Assembly (NCBI GenBank): GCA_015179025.1
Contig: WHUX01000319.1
Coordinates: 1 to 45,922 of the forward strand
DNA: 45,922 nt
From: Terfezia claveryi
Taxonomy: Eukaryota > Ascomycota > Pezizomycetes > Pezizales > Pezizaceae
Reading direction: 5' to 3'
The notes beneath the pieces were generated by a model. That model searched no databases. It was not told the DNA's origin and worked only from the letters and a program-made list of their open reading frames with translations. The position numbers and the translations under genes are program-made. How positions within the stretch are numbered: position 1 is the stretch's first letter; every line of letters begins with the position of its first letter. This document shows positions 32,095 to 41,671 of the stretch, one piece after another.

Positions 32095-32730
32095 TGTTGA
32101 AAATAATCATTTCCTTTCGATATAGTTAAGTATTTCCATACAATACATCGTTCTCTCTTACGATTACTTCACATCATGCTGATACCCAATATGGACACTT
32201 GCTACCTGTTAAGGACTTCTGTATTATTTCTTTCACATGTGTTCACATGTCGTTCACATGTTCTTATTATCTTTGCTTCTTTCCTAACTTAGTATCTATT
32301 ATCGTTGCATGATGCTGCTTTACTACTTAAGGTTACTGCTTACTTGTCTCAGTTGTCATGACTCAACGATCACCACTTCTATGACTTTCTGTTATATTCG
32401 TTGACTCATATTACTGTCTCAGTCGCACACCTCTATGTATTTCTTTATTCACATGTGCACGATATACTATTCTTAGGTTATGTAACTTAGACTTTCTTAC
32501 TAGATCTTTACCCTCAACTCGTACCATTATATACGAGCTTCCTACTCCTGTATCTAGTTCTACACACTTCTCGATTAGACTCAATAGACTGTCTACTCTC
32601 GACATAGTTCAACCATCTGCTCTCTTGCACTTCTGCTCGCTCGCACTCTCTGCTTCATAGCACTACTGTCCACCGCTACTACCTCCGTAATTACTACCGC
32701 GATACCTCCACTCATAGTAACCTTTCAATA
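32095..32730 (+). repeat. Copia III 3' LTR
   Basis: 636 bp copy of the 5' LTR. The last bases are TTTCAATA, where the inverted partner of TGTTGAAA would be TTTCAACA, a C-to-T change. Confidence 0.92.
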
Positions 32731-32735
32731 TATAT

Positions 32736-33373
32736 GAGATATACACTATATCCAACAGGCAGCGGTAATTCAACCAAGTATCCAATAAAGGAGAAACTTG
32801 GGAACGGATCTAATAGGCTAGTGGAGGACGTTCTGGAGAACGTAGAGGACGTTGTGGAGAACGTAGAGGACGTTGTGGTTACTGTAGAGGACGCTGTAGA
32901 GCGTGCACTAGAAACGTAGAATATATAGGAGAATATATGAGTAAATGAGATTGATGTGTGAGCTAATGTGAACTGATGTGAACTGATGTTGTCTGAAGGA
33001 AGGGAATTCCCCTTCTATATATACACGATTTCAGCAAGCTATAGCATAAGCCAGAGCGTGCTAAATGCGTTCAACATGATTACAACATACTCAACATATT
33101 TGAGTTTATAACAATAAAGTTTAACAGAAGTATAACTCAGAATATGGTTTAACATGTGTTGTAAGCATGTGAATAGAGCTAAAACAGAGTTATTAGAGCG
33201 TGAATAATATAACTAACAATAGAGTTATGCATGTGAAAAGCATATGGAAATACTTAATCTATGTAAGTATGAAGCACATGATTTGACATGTGGTAGAATG
33301 TAATTAGGAATAAATAATGCATGTGTATGTGATTTGTGGTATAAGAGAGAGCGTTTGAACGCATTTTTTAATA
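32736..33373 (-). repeat. Copia II 5' LTR, main part (first 19 bp lie at 26886-26904)
   Basis: Continues the LTR that starts TGTTGAGATACAGGTATAT at 26886; with that piece it totals 657 bp, the same as the left copy. The tatat at 32731-32735 is the Copia III target-site duplication. Confidence 0.9.
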
Positions 33374-33378
33374 CCCAG

Positions 33379-34846
33379 GAGCAGATCTCCTTCTGCGGAT
33401 ACAACGGGCATATGCGGAGGATGACCTGGTTAAGGATATAATCGCTGTAGTGGAGTCTGGACAGCGCCGTCACACCAAGATTTCCCTAGCTGAGTGCACC
33501 ACTCAGGACTGCCTCCTATACCACCTAGATCGGCTCTATATACCTGAAGGAGAGCTGCAGATGCAGCTGATCAAGGAACACCATGATACCCTAGCTGTGG
33601 GTCATCTTAAGGTAGCTAAAACGTTAGAGCTACTAGCTAGGCAATATACATGGATTGACCAACGGAAGGAGGTGGAGCGGTACATATGGAATTGCCATGT
33701 CTGCAAGCATGCCAAACCCACCCGCTACGCTCCGTATGGTACCATAAAGCCCCTGGAAGTCCCAGAACAACCCTGGCAACACCTGACTATGGACTTCGTC
33801 ACTGGATTGCCGGAAGACTCGAGATTCAATGCTATCTTGATGGTAGTGGATCAGTTAACGAAAATGAGGCTTGTGATACCCTGTCGAGATACCTGCTCGG
33901 CCCCCGAATTGGTATCCCTCTACCTGGATAATGTCTTCCATTACCATGGCCTCCCAGCGTCAATTGTCTCAGACAGTGGCCCTCAGTTCGTCGCCGACTT
34001 CTGGAAAACATTCTGTGAGCTGTTGGGTATTGAAGTACACCTGTCTACGGCATATCACCTTCAGACTGATAGCCAGTCAGAACGTATGAACGCCATCATG
34101 GAGCAATATCTGAGGGCGTACATCAATTACCAGCAGAACAACTAGGTTTCATTGCTGGCCACCTGCGAATTCTCTGCCAACAACCACTTCTCTGAGACCC
34201 TGAAGACCTCCCCATTCCTGGCCAATTATGGCTGGCACCCTCGGTTCGTAGACTCCCTGGCACCTCTGCGCAAGGCCAGGGAGAATGCCCCAGCTAAGGA
34301 GTTCACCACGCAGATTTCTGAACTTCACTCTACCCTGAAAGCCGAGCTGGGATATGTGCAAGCCAGGTAAGCTAAATATGCCAATGGATCACAGTTGCTA
34401 GCCCCCAAGTATCAGCCAGGAGATAAGGTGTGGCTCTCCAGCCGGCACTTCTGGACGGAACGGCCATCTCGCAAGCTCGACCACAAGTTCCTGGGTCCAT
34501 TCGAGGTGTTGGCTGCTGTGGGCACTTATGCCTATCGATTGAGGTTTCCCAAGGACATCAAACGCCACCCGGTTGTACACGTATCGGAAATTGAGCCAGT
34601 GGCTGACGATCCCCTCCCAGGGCAGAAACACCCCCCTCCCCCTCCTATGGTGATCGAAGGTGAAGAGGAGTGGGAGGTCGAAGAGGTATTGGACTCAAGG
34701 AAGAGGTACAGTCATCTGCAATACAAGGTCAAGTGGTTAGGGGACGAGGAGACTACCTGGCAACCTGGGAAAGACTTGGAAAACGCACAGGACTTGGTCA
34801 CCCTGTTCCACCAACGATACTCGAGGAAGCCTCGCCCAGTTGAATG
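33379..34846 (+). pseudogene. Gypsy I pol, second part (integrase and chromodomain)
   Basis: The reading frame resumes after the cccag duplication. Integrase has the zinc-binding HHCC (EHHDTLAVGHLKVAK...CHVCKHAK), then LTMDFVTGLPEDSRFN, SDSGPQFVADFW and HLQTDSQSERMN, supplying Asp, Asp and Glu. A TAG near 34143 (QQNN*VSLLAT) and a TAA near 34368 (QAR*AKYANG) replace glutamine codons. The C-terminal part has PGDKVWLSSRHF, FLGPFEVLAAVG and HPVVHVSEIEP. A chromodomain (WEVEEVLDSRKRYSHLQ, YKVKWLGDEETTWQPGKDL) ends at 34846. In such elements the chromodomain can direct insertion toward heterochromatin. Confidence 0.9.
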
Positions 34847-34986
34847 ATGTCAGACCTTTTGCATTCTTGTTGTTGTTTAGAGTTGGGGTTCTTGTTTCTA
34901 CCCTTGTTGTTGTTTTCTGTGTTGATTTTGCCGGTTATCGTGCCAGGCCTCCTAGTCACTGGAGCTCCAGCCTAAAGGGGGGATAG
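34847..34986 (+). other. Gypsy I 3' untranslated region with polypurine tract
   Basis: Short T/G-rich stretch ending aaaggggggatag immediately before the 3' LTR at 34987; the purine run is the expected plus-strand primer. Confidence 0.75.
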
Positions 34987-35549
34987 TGTAACAACCGTAT
35001 GTTCAGTTGTCATCACCTGTGATCGCAGGTGACGGGTCATGGCCATTGTTGTCTTTGTCATCACCTGCGATCGCAGGTGATGGGTTATTGTTATCGTTAC
35101 CTTACTTAGCTTCCGAGATAGGGAAGCTTATTTCCCCCATTGCCCTGGCCGGGTTATGTATATATAGAGCCTGTCCCTCGTACTGTCATTGGATCTCCAT
35201 CCAACGTCTTGTATACCCAATACAGGACCTTGCTTCTCCCAGCGCTTGTGCACCTCCCTTGTGCACATCTTTGTCTCGTTCAAACAACTCTGCAGTATAG
35301 CTGCCTCTCTTGACTTACGTGGCAACTGCCTCTGCGTGTCTCGTATCCCTTGCCCTCTGCCTCTCTTGCCTCTTGCCCTTGCCCCCCCCCATCTCAGCCT
35401 TCCCCTGGTCACACACGTAGCGTTCCTACGTGTGTCTTACTCTAGCCTTTCCCCAGATCACACACGTAGCACTCCTACATGTGCGATTGCCCCTTGCCAT
35501 TTCCCTGGCATACCCCTTAGTCGCCTTGTCCCCCAGAGCCCTCGTTATA
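34987..35549 (+). repeat. Gypsy I 3' LTR
   Basis: 563 bp, TGTAACAACC...CTCGTTATA, matching 20846-21409. It keeps the palindrome pair (35011-35034, 35059-35082) and the ACACGTAG...CTACGTGT hairpins. Confidence 0.92.
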
Positions 35550-35554
35550 TCCTT

Positions 35555-36594
35555 GAAGATCATATCCATCATCTTTTAAAATGTAGCGGGGGCATTGGTC
35601 AGCCCAAATAGCATCATGGTATACTCGAATAGTCCCTTCTTCATCCTGAATGCTGTCTTCCATTCATCCCCTGATGCAATCCTGATAAGGTTATACCCAT
35701 TTTTGAGGTCCAATCGTGTGAACCATTTACCTCCACGAGTTCTATTGAGCAACTCGGAGATGAGAGGGAGTGGGTATTTGTTTGGCACTGTGAGATGGTT
35801 AAGGGCTCAGTAATCGACACATAGCCTTAAAGATCCGTCTTTCTTTCGAACAAATAGGATGGGAGCACCAGCGGAGGAGCGTGAGCGTCGAACTTTGGTG
35901 GTGGGAAGGTTCTCATCAAGATACTTCTGAAGGGCTTCGTCTTCCTCCCATGTGGTCTTGTAGATAGCCCCGAATGGTATCTTTGCAGTTAGGTCTTGGA
36001 GGGGAATTTCGTGGTCCCATAGCTTGTGTTCAGGGAGTCTAACTGCCTGTTCTGTAGTAAAGCAATATGCGTAATGAGAGTATTGTTCACTTGCGTCAAT
36101 AATAAGCACGATCTCGCCATCCTCTAGTGGCTCTTCAACTTCAAGAACAGAAACAGTAGGAATCCATCTAACGGAACACGGAATAATCAAACCTGTAGAG
36201 ACCTGTCTCAGGTACCTGTCCTGAGTATCCACCAAAAATCTATTTTCTTCCAACTAAGACAAACCCAAAATAACATCCTTCTTCCCAATATCCAAAACTT
36301 CGGTATCCATCTTAAACTTACCCAAAAAACAAGAAGAGGAATCCAACATATCAAACCTAGTATTAACTACATATTTTCCTCCAGAAATTCGAGATCCATC
36401 TCCCTGCTTAACCCTAACTTCCCTAGCCTTTTTCCAAATTCCCAACTTAACTGCTAATCTTTTTCCTACGACTAGAGCACTAGCTCCACAGTCTACCACT
36501 GCTTCAACTTCTTCCCCAGCGATAAGAATTCGAACCGTCAGGAGAGGAGAATGTCGAGGAGTACGTCCGATGGTAGGTGAGGTACTCCTTACTC
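35555..36594 (-). pseudogene. Gypsy IV pol, N-terminal part (protease and first half of RT)
   Basis: The frame opens just after the slippery site at 36601-36595 (RVRSTSPTIGRTPRHSP, LIAGEEVEAVVDCGASALVV, the protease DCGA motif). After VILGLS*LEENRFLVD and EYLDENLPTTKVRRSRS it enters RT with [47 protein letters not shown] and [10 protein letters not shown]. At 35555 it is cut by Gypsy I and resumes at 20845 in the same frame. The stops are mostly explained by CGA/CAG/CAA mutation. Confidence 0.88.
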
Positions 36595-36601
36595 GTTTCC
36601 C
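36557..36601 (-). promoter_or_regulatory. Programmed -1 ribosomal frameshift signal at the Gypsy IV gag-pol junction
   Basis: On the minus strand the gag codons TCG GGA AAC GAG TAA contain the heptamer G GGA AAC (36601-36595) in the correct phase. A 5-nt spacer follows (36594-36590), then an 8-bp perfect stem AGGAGTAC / GTACTCCT (36589-36582 and 36564-36557) with a 17-nt loop. Slipping back one base lands in the pol frame, which is open into the protease. Heptamer type, spacing and stem length all fit known -1 signals. Confidence 0.75.
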
Positions 36602-38310
36602 GATTCTTCCTCCTCAGAGCCCAGCTCTATAATCCGAAGCTGTCCTTTATCGGTTTGAGCCTTCTTGTTGGTAGGTACTAGTGCCTGACTAGTACTGGTG
36701 GTATTTTTTGACTTAGTAGTGGGTTCGGTAGCAACTTTTCCACGCCTATACTCAGCTGCTCGATGGCCAGTATATCTACAAGACAAGTATCTTCCTTCTC
36801 GCATTCTTGCATTTCGTATTGCTTCAGGGCTTTGTACATCCCTTGTACTTGTTCTGGTGGTAGAGGGTACTCTACTCCGAGGTTGTATCCGTTCCTCGAA
36901 TGTACGCTTCTTTGATACTGGTTGAGTAAGGGGGGTATTGCGGTTTCGGCTTTGGAATTCGGTACTAATAACATCCATCTCAATGAGTTTCTGCCTCCAC
37001 TGAGCGGGTTGTTGTCGGAGTTGTTCGTAGTGAGTCATGGACATACGGAGATTATGGGGGAGGTTGGAGATGATTATATTTATTATTTGAGCATCGGGGA
37101 TCTTAGCATAGGTATTGAGTCGGTCGATTTCTGTGAGGTAATCGATAATAGATCCTGTCTTTTTGAGTTGTGTTATCTCCTGATAAGATCGATCACCTTG
37201 ATAATGGTCTCCATAGTACATCTTCATGGCCTTTTTTACCTCATTCCATGTCGTATAACTTATCCTATTAGCCTTCCACCAATCTTATGCTTTTCCTTCC
37301 AAACATAGACCAACATAAGCAAGCTTTTGACTTTCATTCCAAGTGAGGGTGATAAGAAAATAATCATCCATCTGAAGGATCCAGCCCTCTAGTTGTATCC
37401 GTTCACCCTTAAACTTGGTAGGGGGAGGTGCCTTTCCTGCGACTTGTACTGGTGGCATTGGTGGCACTGGTGGTCGTAGTGGCGTCAGATCTCGTAGTGG
37501 TCCTACTGGTAGAACTTTTAGTGGTCGTGGTGGTGGGTTCCCTGCTGCTTGTTCCAACCATTCTGTAAGGTCGTTATGTGGTGGAATGGGTTGTGGTGCT
37601 AGTACTTGTCCTTCTAGTTGCATAAGTCGATTCTCCATAGTATCAAACCGGTTTTCTATCGTTCCAAATCGTCGGTCATAGTGGAGATAGTGTTGTTCGG
37701 CTTGGTTTCTTAGCCATCTGATATTGAGGTGAACAGTCCTAAATTCGTCGGATTGTGTATTTTGTCCCTTGAGAATCAAATCCTGTATCTGAGTGAGTGT
37801 GGCACTGGTATTCCTGGATAACTTAGTCTGTCCGGTAGAAGCAGCATTGGCTGTATTCTGTACATTGGCTACTGTTCGCTGAATAAATGTGGAGGTCTGC
37901 TGTTGTGCTGCCTGAAGCTTGTGAACCTCTCGTAAGGCTGCTTCTTTCTCTTCCTCTAGTTGCTTGAGGAGTTTCATAGTTGTAGAGGAGTCTGGTGCTG
38001 GTGTTCGGCGATAAAACGCTGGCTGTTTGCCCTTCTGAGATGGTCCTGGCTGTACAGCAAATGATAGTAGTGGTACTAAGGGCGTAACTGATCGAATAAT
38101 GGGGTCTTCTAAAGAAGTAGACATGGAGGCTGGTGGTTTGATCTGACGTGGTCCCCATGCATCTTGTAGTGGTGGTGGACTTTGAATAGATGAATACTGG
38201 CGCTGAATAAATTTCTCAGCTTGCTGTTGAGCCCTAGCGACACTATTATTATCATCATCAGCCATATGGTCATCAGACCCAGTACCCAGTAATCCTCTAA
38301 GCATAGACAT
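36589..38310 (-). pseudogene. Gypsy IV gag
   Basis: ATG at 38310 (MSMLRGLLGTGSDDHMADDD), 573 codons, stop TAA at 36589. It has a long coiled coil (LLKQLEEEKEAALREVHKLQ), a region with repeated YDRRFGTIENRFDTMENR, a proline-rich linker (PPVPPMPPVQ), then the Gag core (FKGERIQLEGWILQMDDYF, WNESQKLAYVG). One TAA near 37282 (GKA*DWWKANR, for CAA) interrupts it. The core continues NEVKKAMKMYYGDHYQG and the C-terminus has a damaged zinc knuckle SCRYTGHRAAEYRR, in which Cys positions read Tyr, as TGC to TAC would give. Gag binds element RNA and builds the particle. Confidence 0.85.
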
Positions 38311-38359
38311 ATTGGTGTTGGAGGTAATATCTATAAAGTGTTATAGACAAGTGGTGTAA

Positions 38360-38984
38360 TGTTACAGGCGGGCTGTAACTACAAATATACAAGTCAGTGG
38401 TGGAGGTGTAAAGAGGCTATCGGTAATAAGTCACAAGTATAAATACAGTAACAACTCGGGTGTAAAGCGGACTCGATAAGAGTAAAGCTATATATAGACT
38501 TAGAACACCACTTGGGTCTTATTGTATTAACTATATAAAAGCGGTAGCTTATATAGAAGTACTGATCTAATAAGTTGTTATCAGATCTGACGACACTTCC
38601 TATAATGGCTTAGTAGTACTGACGTCAGGTAGTTGCCTAGAACAGGAAGACGCTTCCTATTTAGGAACTCTGTAGTCTAACATACATTGATTAGGCAGCC
38701 TGAACTACAATGCATTGCAGTCAGGCTGACATACATGAGCTGAACTTGAACACAATGAATAGCAATATATGAATAATGAACATAAGAACTTAATAGATAT
38801 CTATAGAAGAGAGTACATGTATGAGAATGCATTCAGAGGTCACATACTTCCTTACTCCAATACCCGTCCATCTCGGACACATTACCCACAGCTGTATGGT
38901 TGATCAGGCCATAACAGTTAGCAGCCATAATTAGGTATTGGGATATTCCCAGTTGTGGGTAGGCCTCTTACCTGAGCCGTAACA
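38360..38984 (-). repeat. Gypsy IV 5' LTR (right copy)
   Basis: 625 bp matching 17669-18293; followed at 38985 by tggaa and then by the resumed hAT frame. Confidence 0.93.
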
Positions 38985-38989
38985 TGGAA

Positions 38990-40998
38990 CTTCCCATCTT
39001 ACCAGCCATCTAAAGTCAACTAAATATCTTAATGCAACTGGGCACCCAAGCAAGACTATCCATGAAATGCTAACTAAGGTGAGTTTAAAAAGTATGATTT
39101 TACATACTTGTTGGTAGGATGCAACCAGATAATAATTTCACTAACCTTTTTTTTAGCAGGATGAATCTGCCAAAGATCCTATCCCCGGATTCTCAGCCCA
39201 AGCTTTCTAGAATGAATTGGTTAAAACGGTTATTAGTACTAATTTACTATTCCGAATAAGCGAGCATATACAATTTCACAGACTGATTAATATTCTACAT
39301 CTAAATGTCACAGTTCCATCGCTAACTACGATCCGACGTACAGTTCATACTTATACTCAGAATATTATCTTAAAGCTCAAAGATATAATTCCTCAGAATG
39401 TTCAAGTCTACATAGCAACAAATACTTGGACTTCACCTAATGGGTTAGCATTCGTAGGGACGACAGTGCATTTCCTTGATTATCATTGGAATCTCCATCA
39501 GGAGGTAATAGGGTTTCAAGCATTAGAGGGTACATCTCATACTAGGAAATTTTTAGCAGCAAAATTAGCCAAAATACTAGGCCAATTTGACCTAAGTCAG
39601 CGAGTGCTTTGTCTAGTTACCGATAATGCACAGGCTAACTCCGTTATGGCTAGGGAACTTCAAGGTACAGCTCTTGGTTCCAAATGGCAGCCTGATCAGT
39701 ACCATCTACCATGTTTAGCTCATGTGTTGGCATTGGCTACTAAAGCGTTTATGGAAAACCTTAAGTCCCTACCTACTAATGAGACCTTTGACCATAATCT
39801 AAGCAATCCAGATATCTCAGTCAATATCTTGCACCAATTCCCTCCTAGTTCATTTAGCCGCGCTATTTTTAAGGTAAGTCTATATACTTCTATGAAGATG
39901 TGACTCACTAATTATATTAGGTTCAAGAGATATCTAAAGCTATCACCGCTAGTCCTCCTCACCTGGGACAATTCAAATTACTGCAAGATACTAGCCAACA
40001 ACAGCCCGTTGGCTTACTCCAAGATGTAAAAACATATTGGAATTCAACATTTGACATGCTTGTAAGAGCGTGTAGACTCAGGTCAGTTATATAACAATGG
40101 ATTGGCTAGGACAATAAATTCTCCCCTTTCCAACTCATGGAGGCCGAATGGTGACAAGTCGATCAAGCGATTACTTTTCTGAAACCCTTCACTGACTATA
40201 TGAATGAGATCTCTACCAGCAAGAAGGCTACAATACATAATGCTTATTTTATCTATAATGACATTTTTGAGCACATTGCCTGACAATACAGAGAGGTCTG
40301 AAAGCTGCCAGATGCCCCGTGGTTAACTGGTTTATTATAGACATCGAAGACTAGCAAAAAAGTTCTTTAGAAGTATTATTCAGAGACTACACAGTGAGGG
40401 TTTATCTACAATATTATGAGCATTCTAGACCCCTCGAAAAAATTGTCTATGTATGATTTATAGGGTTTAGTACAAATCCAGAATTCATTAATGCAAGCTG
40501 GTATAACTAGTACAGTCTTATATACAGATTTCTATAGGTGAGCCAAAAGTTGATCCGGTGACAACTCGTAACAAATCCTATGATAAACCCCATAACAATA
40601 CCCATGACAAAACCCATGACAAAACCCATAACAAAACCCGTAACAAATTCACTAGCTAACTATCTGTGATTAGGACCCAATTCGAGGACTTTTATGAGAG
40701 TAATTATCGACATCTCGTTAAAAGCCAATATAATGAACCAATTCAAGGATCTAATGTGATAGAAGACTCTTACATTATGCGAAGATTGCAGGCTCGACAT
40801 TCTCGTCCTGATCAGGATATGACTAAAGTTGTGCGATATCTGAACTCAGCTCCAGTACTACTTCATCAGGGAAACCCGTTAATCTGGTAGAAGTCAAATA
40901 GAACTGAGTTTCCAACCCTTGCACGTATGGCTCGTGATATCCTGAGTATACCAATCACGTAAGTATCTGTTGAGAGACTTTTTAGTTCCGCCAGAGAT
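38990..40998 (+). pseudogene. hAT transposase, main part (interrupted at both ends)
   Basis: The frame resumes with TSHLTSHLKSTKYLNATGH (BED-finger His). Introns: 39079-39159, 39874-39920 and 40538-40673. Exons show GFSAQAF*NELVKTVIS, IPQNVQVYIATNTWTSPN, LCLVTDNAQANSVMAREL (hAT catalytic Asp region) and HLPCLAHVLALATKAF. A stop-rich exon follows (40090-40530) with LLQDVKTYWNSTFDMLVRA and FLKPFTDYMNEISTSKKAT. The end is PLIW*KSNRTEFPTLARMA (TAG for the second Trp), DILSIPIT*VSVERLFSSARD, the conserved dimerisation region. At 40999 the frame is cut by Gypsy V; its last codons are outside or lost. The stop types fit RIP on both strands. Confidence 0.88.
40538..40673 (+). repeat. Intron of the hAT gene filled by a 12-bp minisatellite
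   Basis: Donor GTGAGCC at 40538, branch tagctaacta, acceptor gattag at 40668-40673. Inside it, about seven units of catgacaaaacc (40566-40650) alternate catgac/cataac/cgtaac. Confidence 0.7.
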
Positions 40999-41671
40999 TG
41001 TAATGAATGCTACTAGGCAGTATTCATTCGGTACCATTTATACAATCTATATCCGTAGGCACGGACGTTTGTGTATTTCGGTTCTGCTGAGGTAAGACCT
41101 CAGAAGGGTAGGGAGATTACTATGTGGGACGTTCCCAAAGGGAACAGTAATTAACTGGTGTAATCTATCTTATATGATTGGTGCTGTCTAAGCTATATGA
41201 TCTTGATCTAATGATATATAGGCTTGCTTGCTGCTGTGTGCTTGTTGCTGCTTGCTTGTTCTCTCTTGGATTCCAGAGGGAATCCAGCGCCTATTTATAC
41301 TCCTCTGAGATCTGATGACTAAGGAAATAAATACAAAAAAGGGTGCATACCAGAAGGTGGTGCGCTATATAAAAGAGATCATGTGGCCATAGTAATGAGT
41401 CACACGGCTAGAACAGAGGTCATATAGCCATAGTGGTGACTCACACATTCAAAATAAAGGTCATGCAGCCATACTGAGGGTGTCCTCATATGGCAAGTTC
41501 CATGGAATCTTCCATGGCAAGTTCCGTACGCTATGGACGCTTATAAAGCAGTAGGAGATGGTAGAAGGCTAGTCCTTCGACTGAGAGGCTTAGTTACATA
41601 ACATAGTAGTAATATAGGAAATATAAAAGTATATAAGAAATTATATAAGCAATGAAACGTTCTCTATTATA
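40999..41671 (-). repeat. Gypsy V 3' LTR (minus orientation)
   Basis: About 673 bp, the inverted partner of 42664-43338. On the plus strand it starts TGTAATGAATG and ends TATTATA, where CATTACA would be canonical. It contains TATA box ctatttata (near 41290), read on the minus strand, and three approximately 45-bp repeats around gccatagt...gactcacac (41380-41480). The left flank gagat (40994-40998) would be one copy of the target-site duplication in hAT; the other is outside the window. Confidence 0.8.

Larger units (their letters stand above)
26905..32730 (+). mobile_element. Copia III: nearly complete plus-strand Ty1/Copia element
   Basis: 5826 bp. LTRs at 26905-27543 and 32095-32730 with ends TGTTGAAA...TTTCAATA, flanked by tatat (26900-26904 / 32731-32735). 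It is inserted 19 bp inside the 5' LTR of Copia II. Primer site ggttatgagcccgag at 27544-27558; polypurine tract gagaagggg at 32086-32094. Gag and pol follow in copia order (protease, integrase, RT, RNase H). LTRs differ at about 11 bases plus a few 1-nt indels, so it is the youngest layer of the nest. Pol carries a few stops and frameshifts. Confidence 0.93.
24940..33373 (-). mobile_element. Copia II: internally deleted minus-strand Ty1/Copia element
   Basis: LTRs of 657 bp: 24940-25596 on the left, and on the right 26886-26904 continued at 32736-33373 after the Copia III insertion. The target-site duplication is cccag (24935-24939 / 33374-33378). Orientation is set by three signals: an RNase H remnant on the minus strand, a polypurine tract gaggagggg next to the left LTR (25597-25605 complement), and a primer-binding site ggttatgagcccgg next to the right LTR. 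Only 1289 bp of internal DNA remain, so it depends on other copies. The two LTRs differ at about 13 positions by my count, all transitions. Confidence 0.88.
20846..35549 (+). mobile_element. Gypsy I: plus-strand Ty3/Gypsy element nested in Gypsy IV
   Basis: LTRs at 20846-21409 and 34987-35549, flanked by the 5-bp duplication tcctt (20841-20845 / 35550-35554). The inner element is about 6.3 kb once Copia II is removed. gag and pol are in a single frame, as in Tf1-like chromodomain elements. The outer LTR ends read TATAAC and GTTATA where the canonical ends would be TGTAAC and GTTACA; both changes are C-to-T on one strand. A purine tract (aaaggggggatag) precedes the 3' LTR. No tRNA-type primer site beginning TGG follows the 5' LTR, so self-priming is possible. 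LTR identity is about 94% by eye. Confidence 0.92.
17669..38984 (-). mobile_element. Gypsy IV: minus-strand Ty3/Gypsy element, split by nested insertions
   Basis: LTRs of 625 bp at 17669-18293 and 38360-38984, bounded TGTTAC...GTAACA and flanked by the 5-bp duplication tggaa (17664-17668 / 38985-38989). Its own length without nested DNA is about 6.6 kb. Gene order on the minus strand is gag, protease, reverse transcriptase, RNase H, integrase, chromodomain, as in fungal chromodomain Gypsy elements. The polypurine stretch next to the left LTR reads aacagggagtaa on the minus strand. The LTRs differ at about 27 sites by my count, nearly all transitions. Gypsy I is inserted at 20845/35550 within RT. 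Confidence 0.92.

Noticed and set aside
32734..32919. Plus-strand frame with [13 protein letters not shown] repeats, also at about 24957-25142
   Set aside because: Short tandem repeat within the Copia II LTR; the element is on the other strand.
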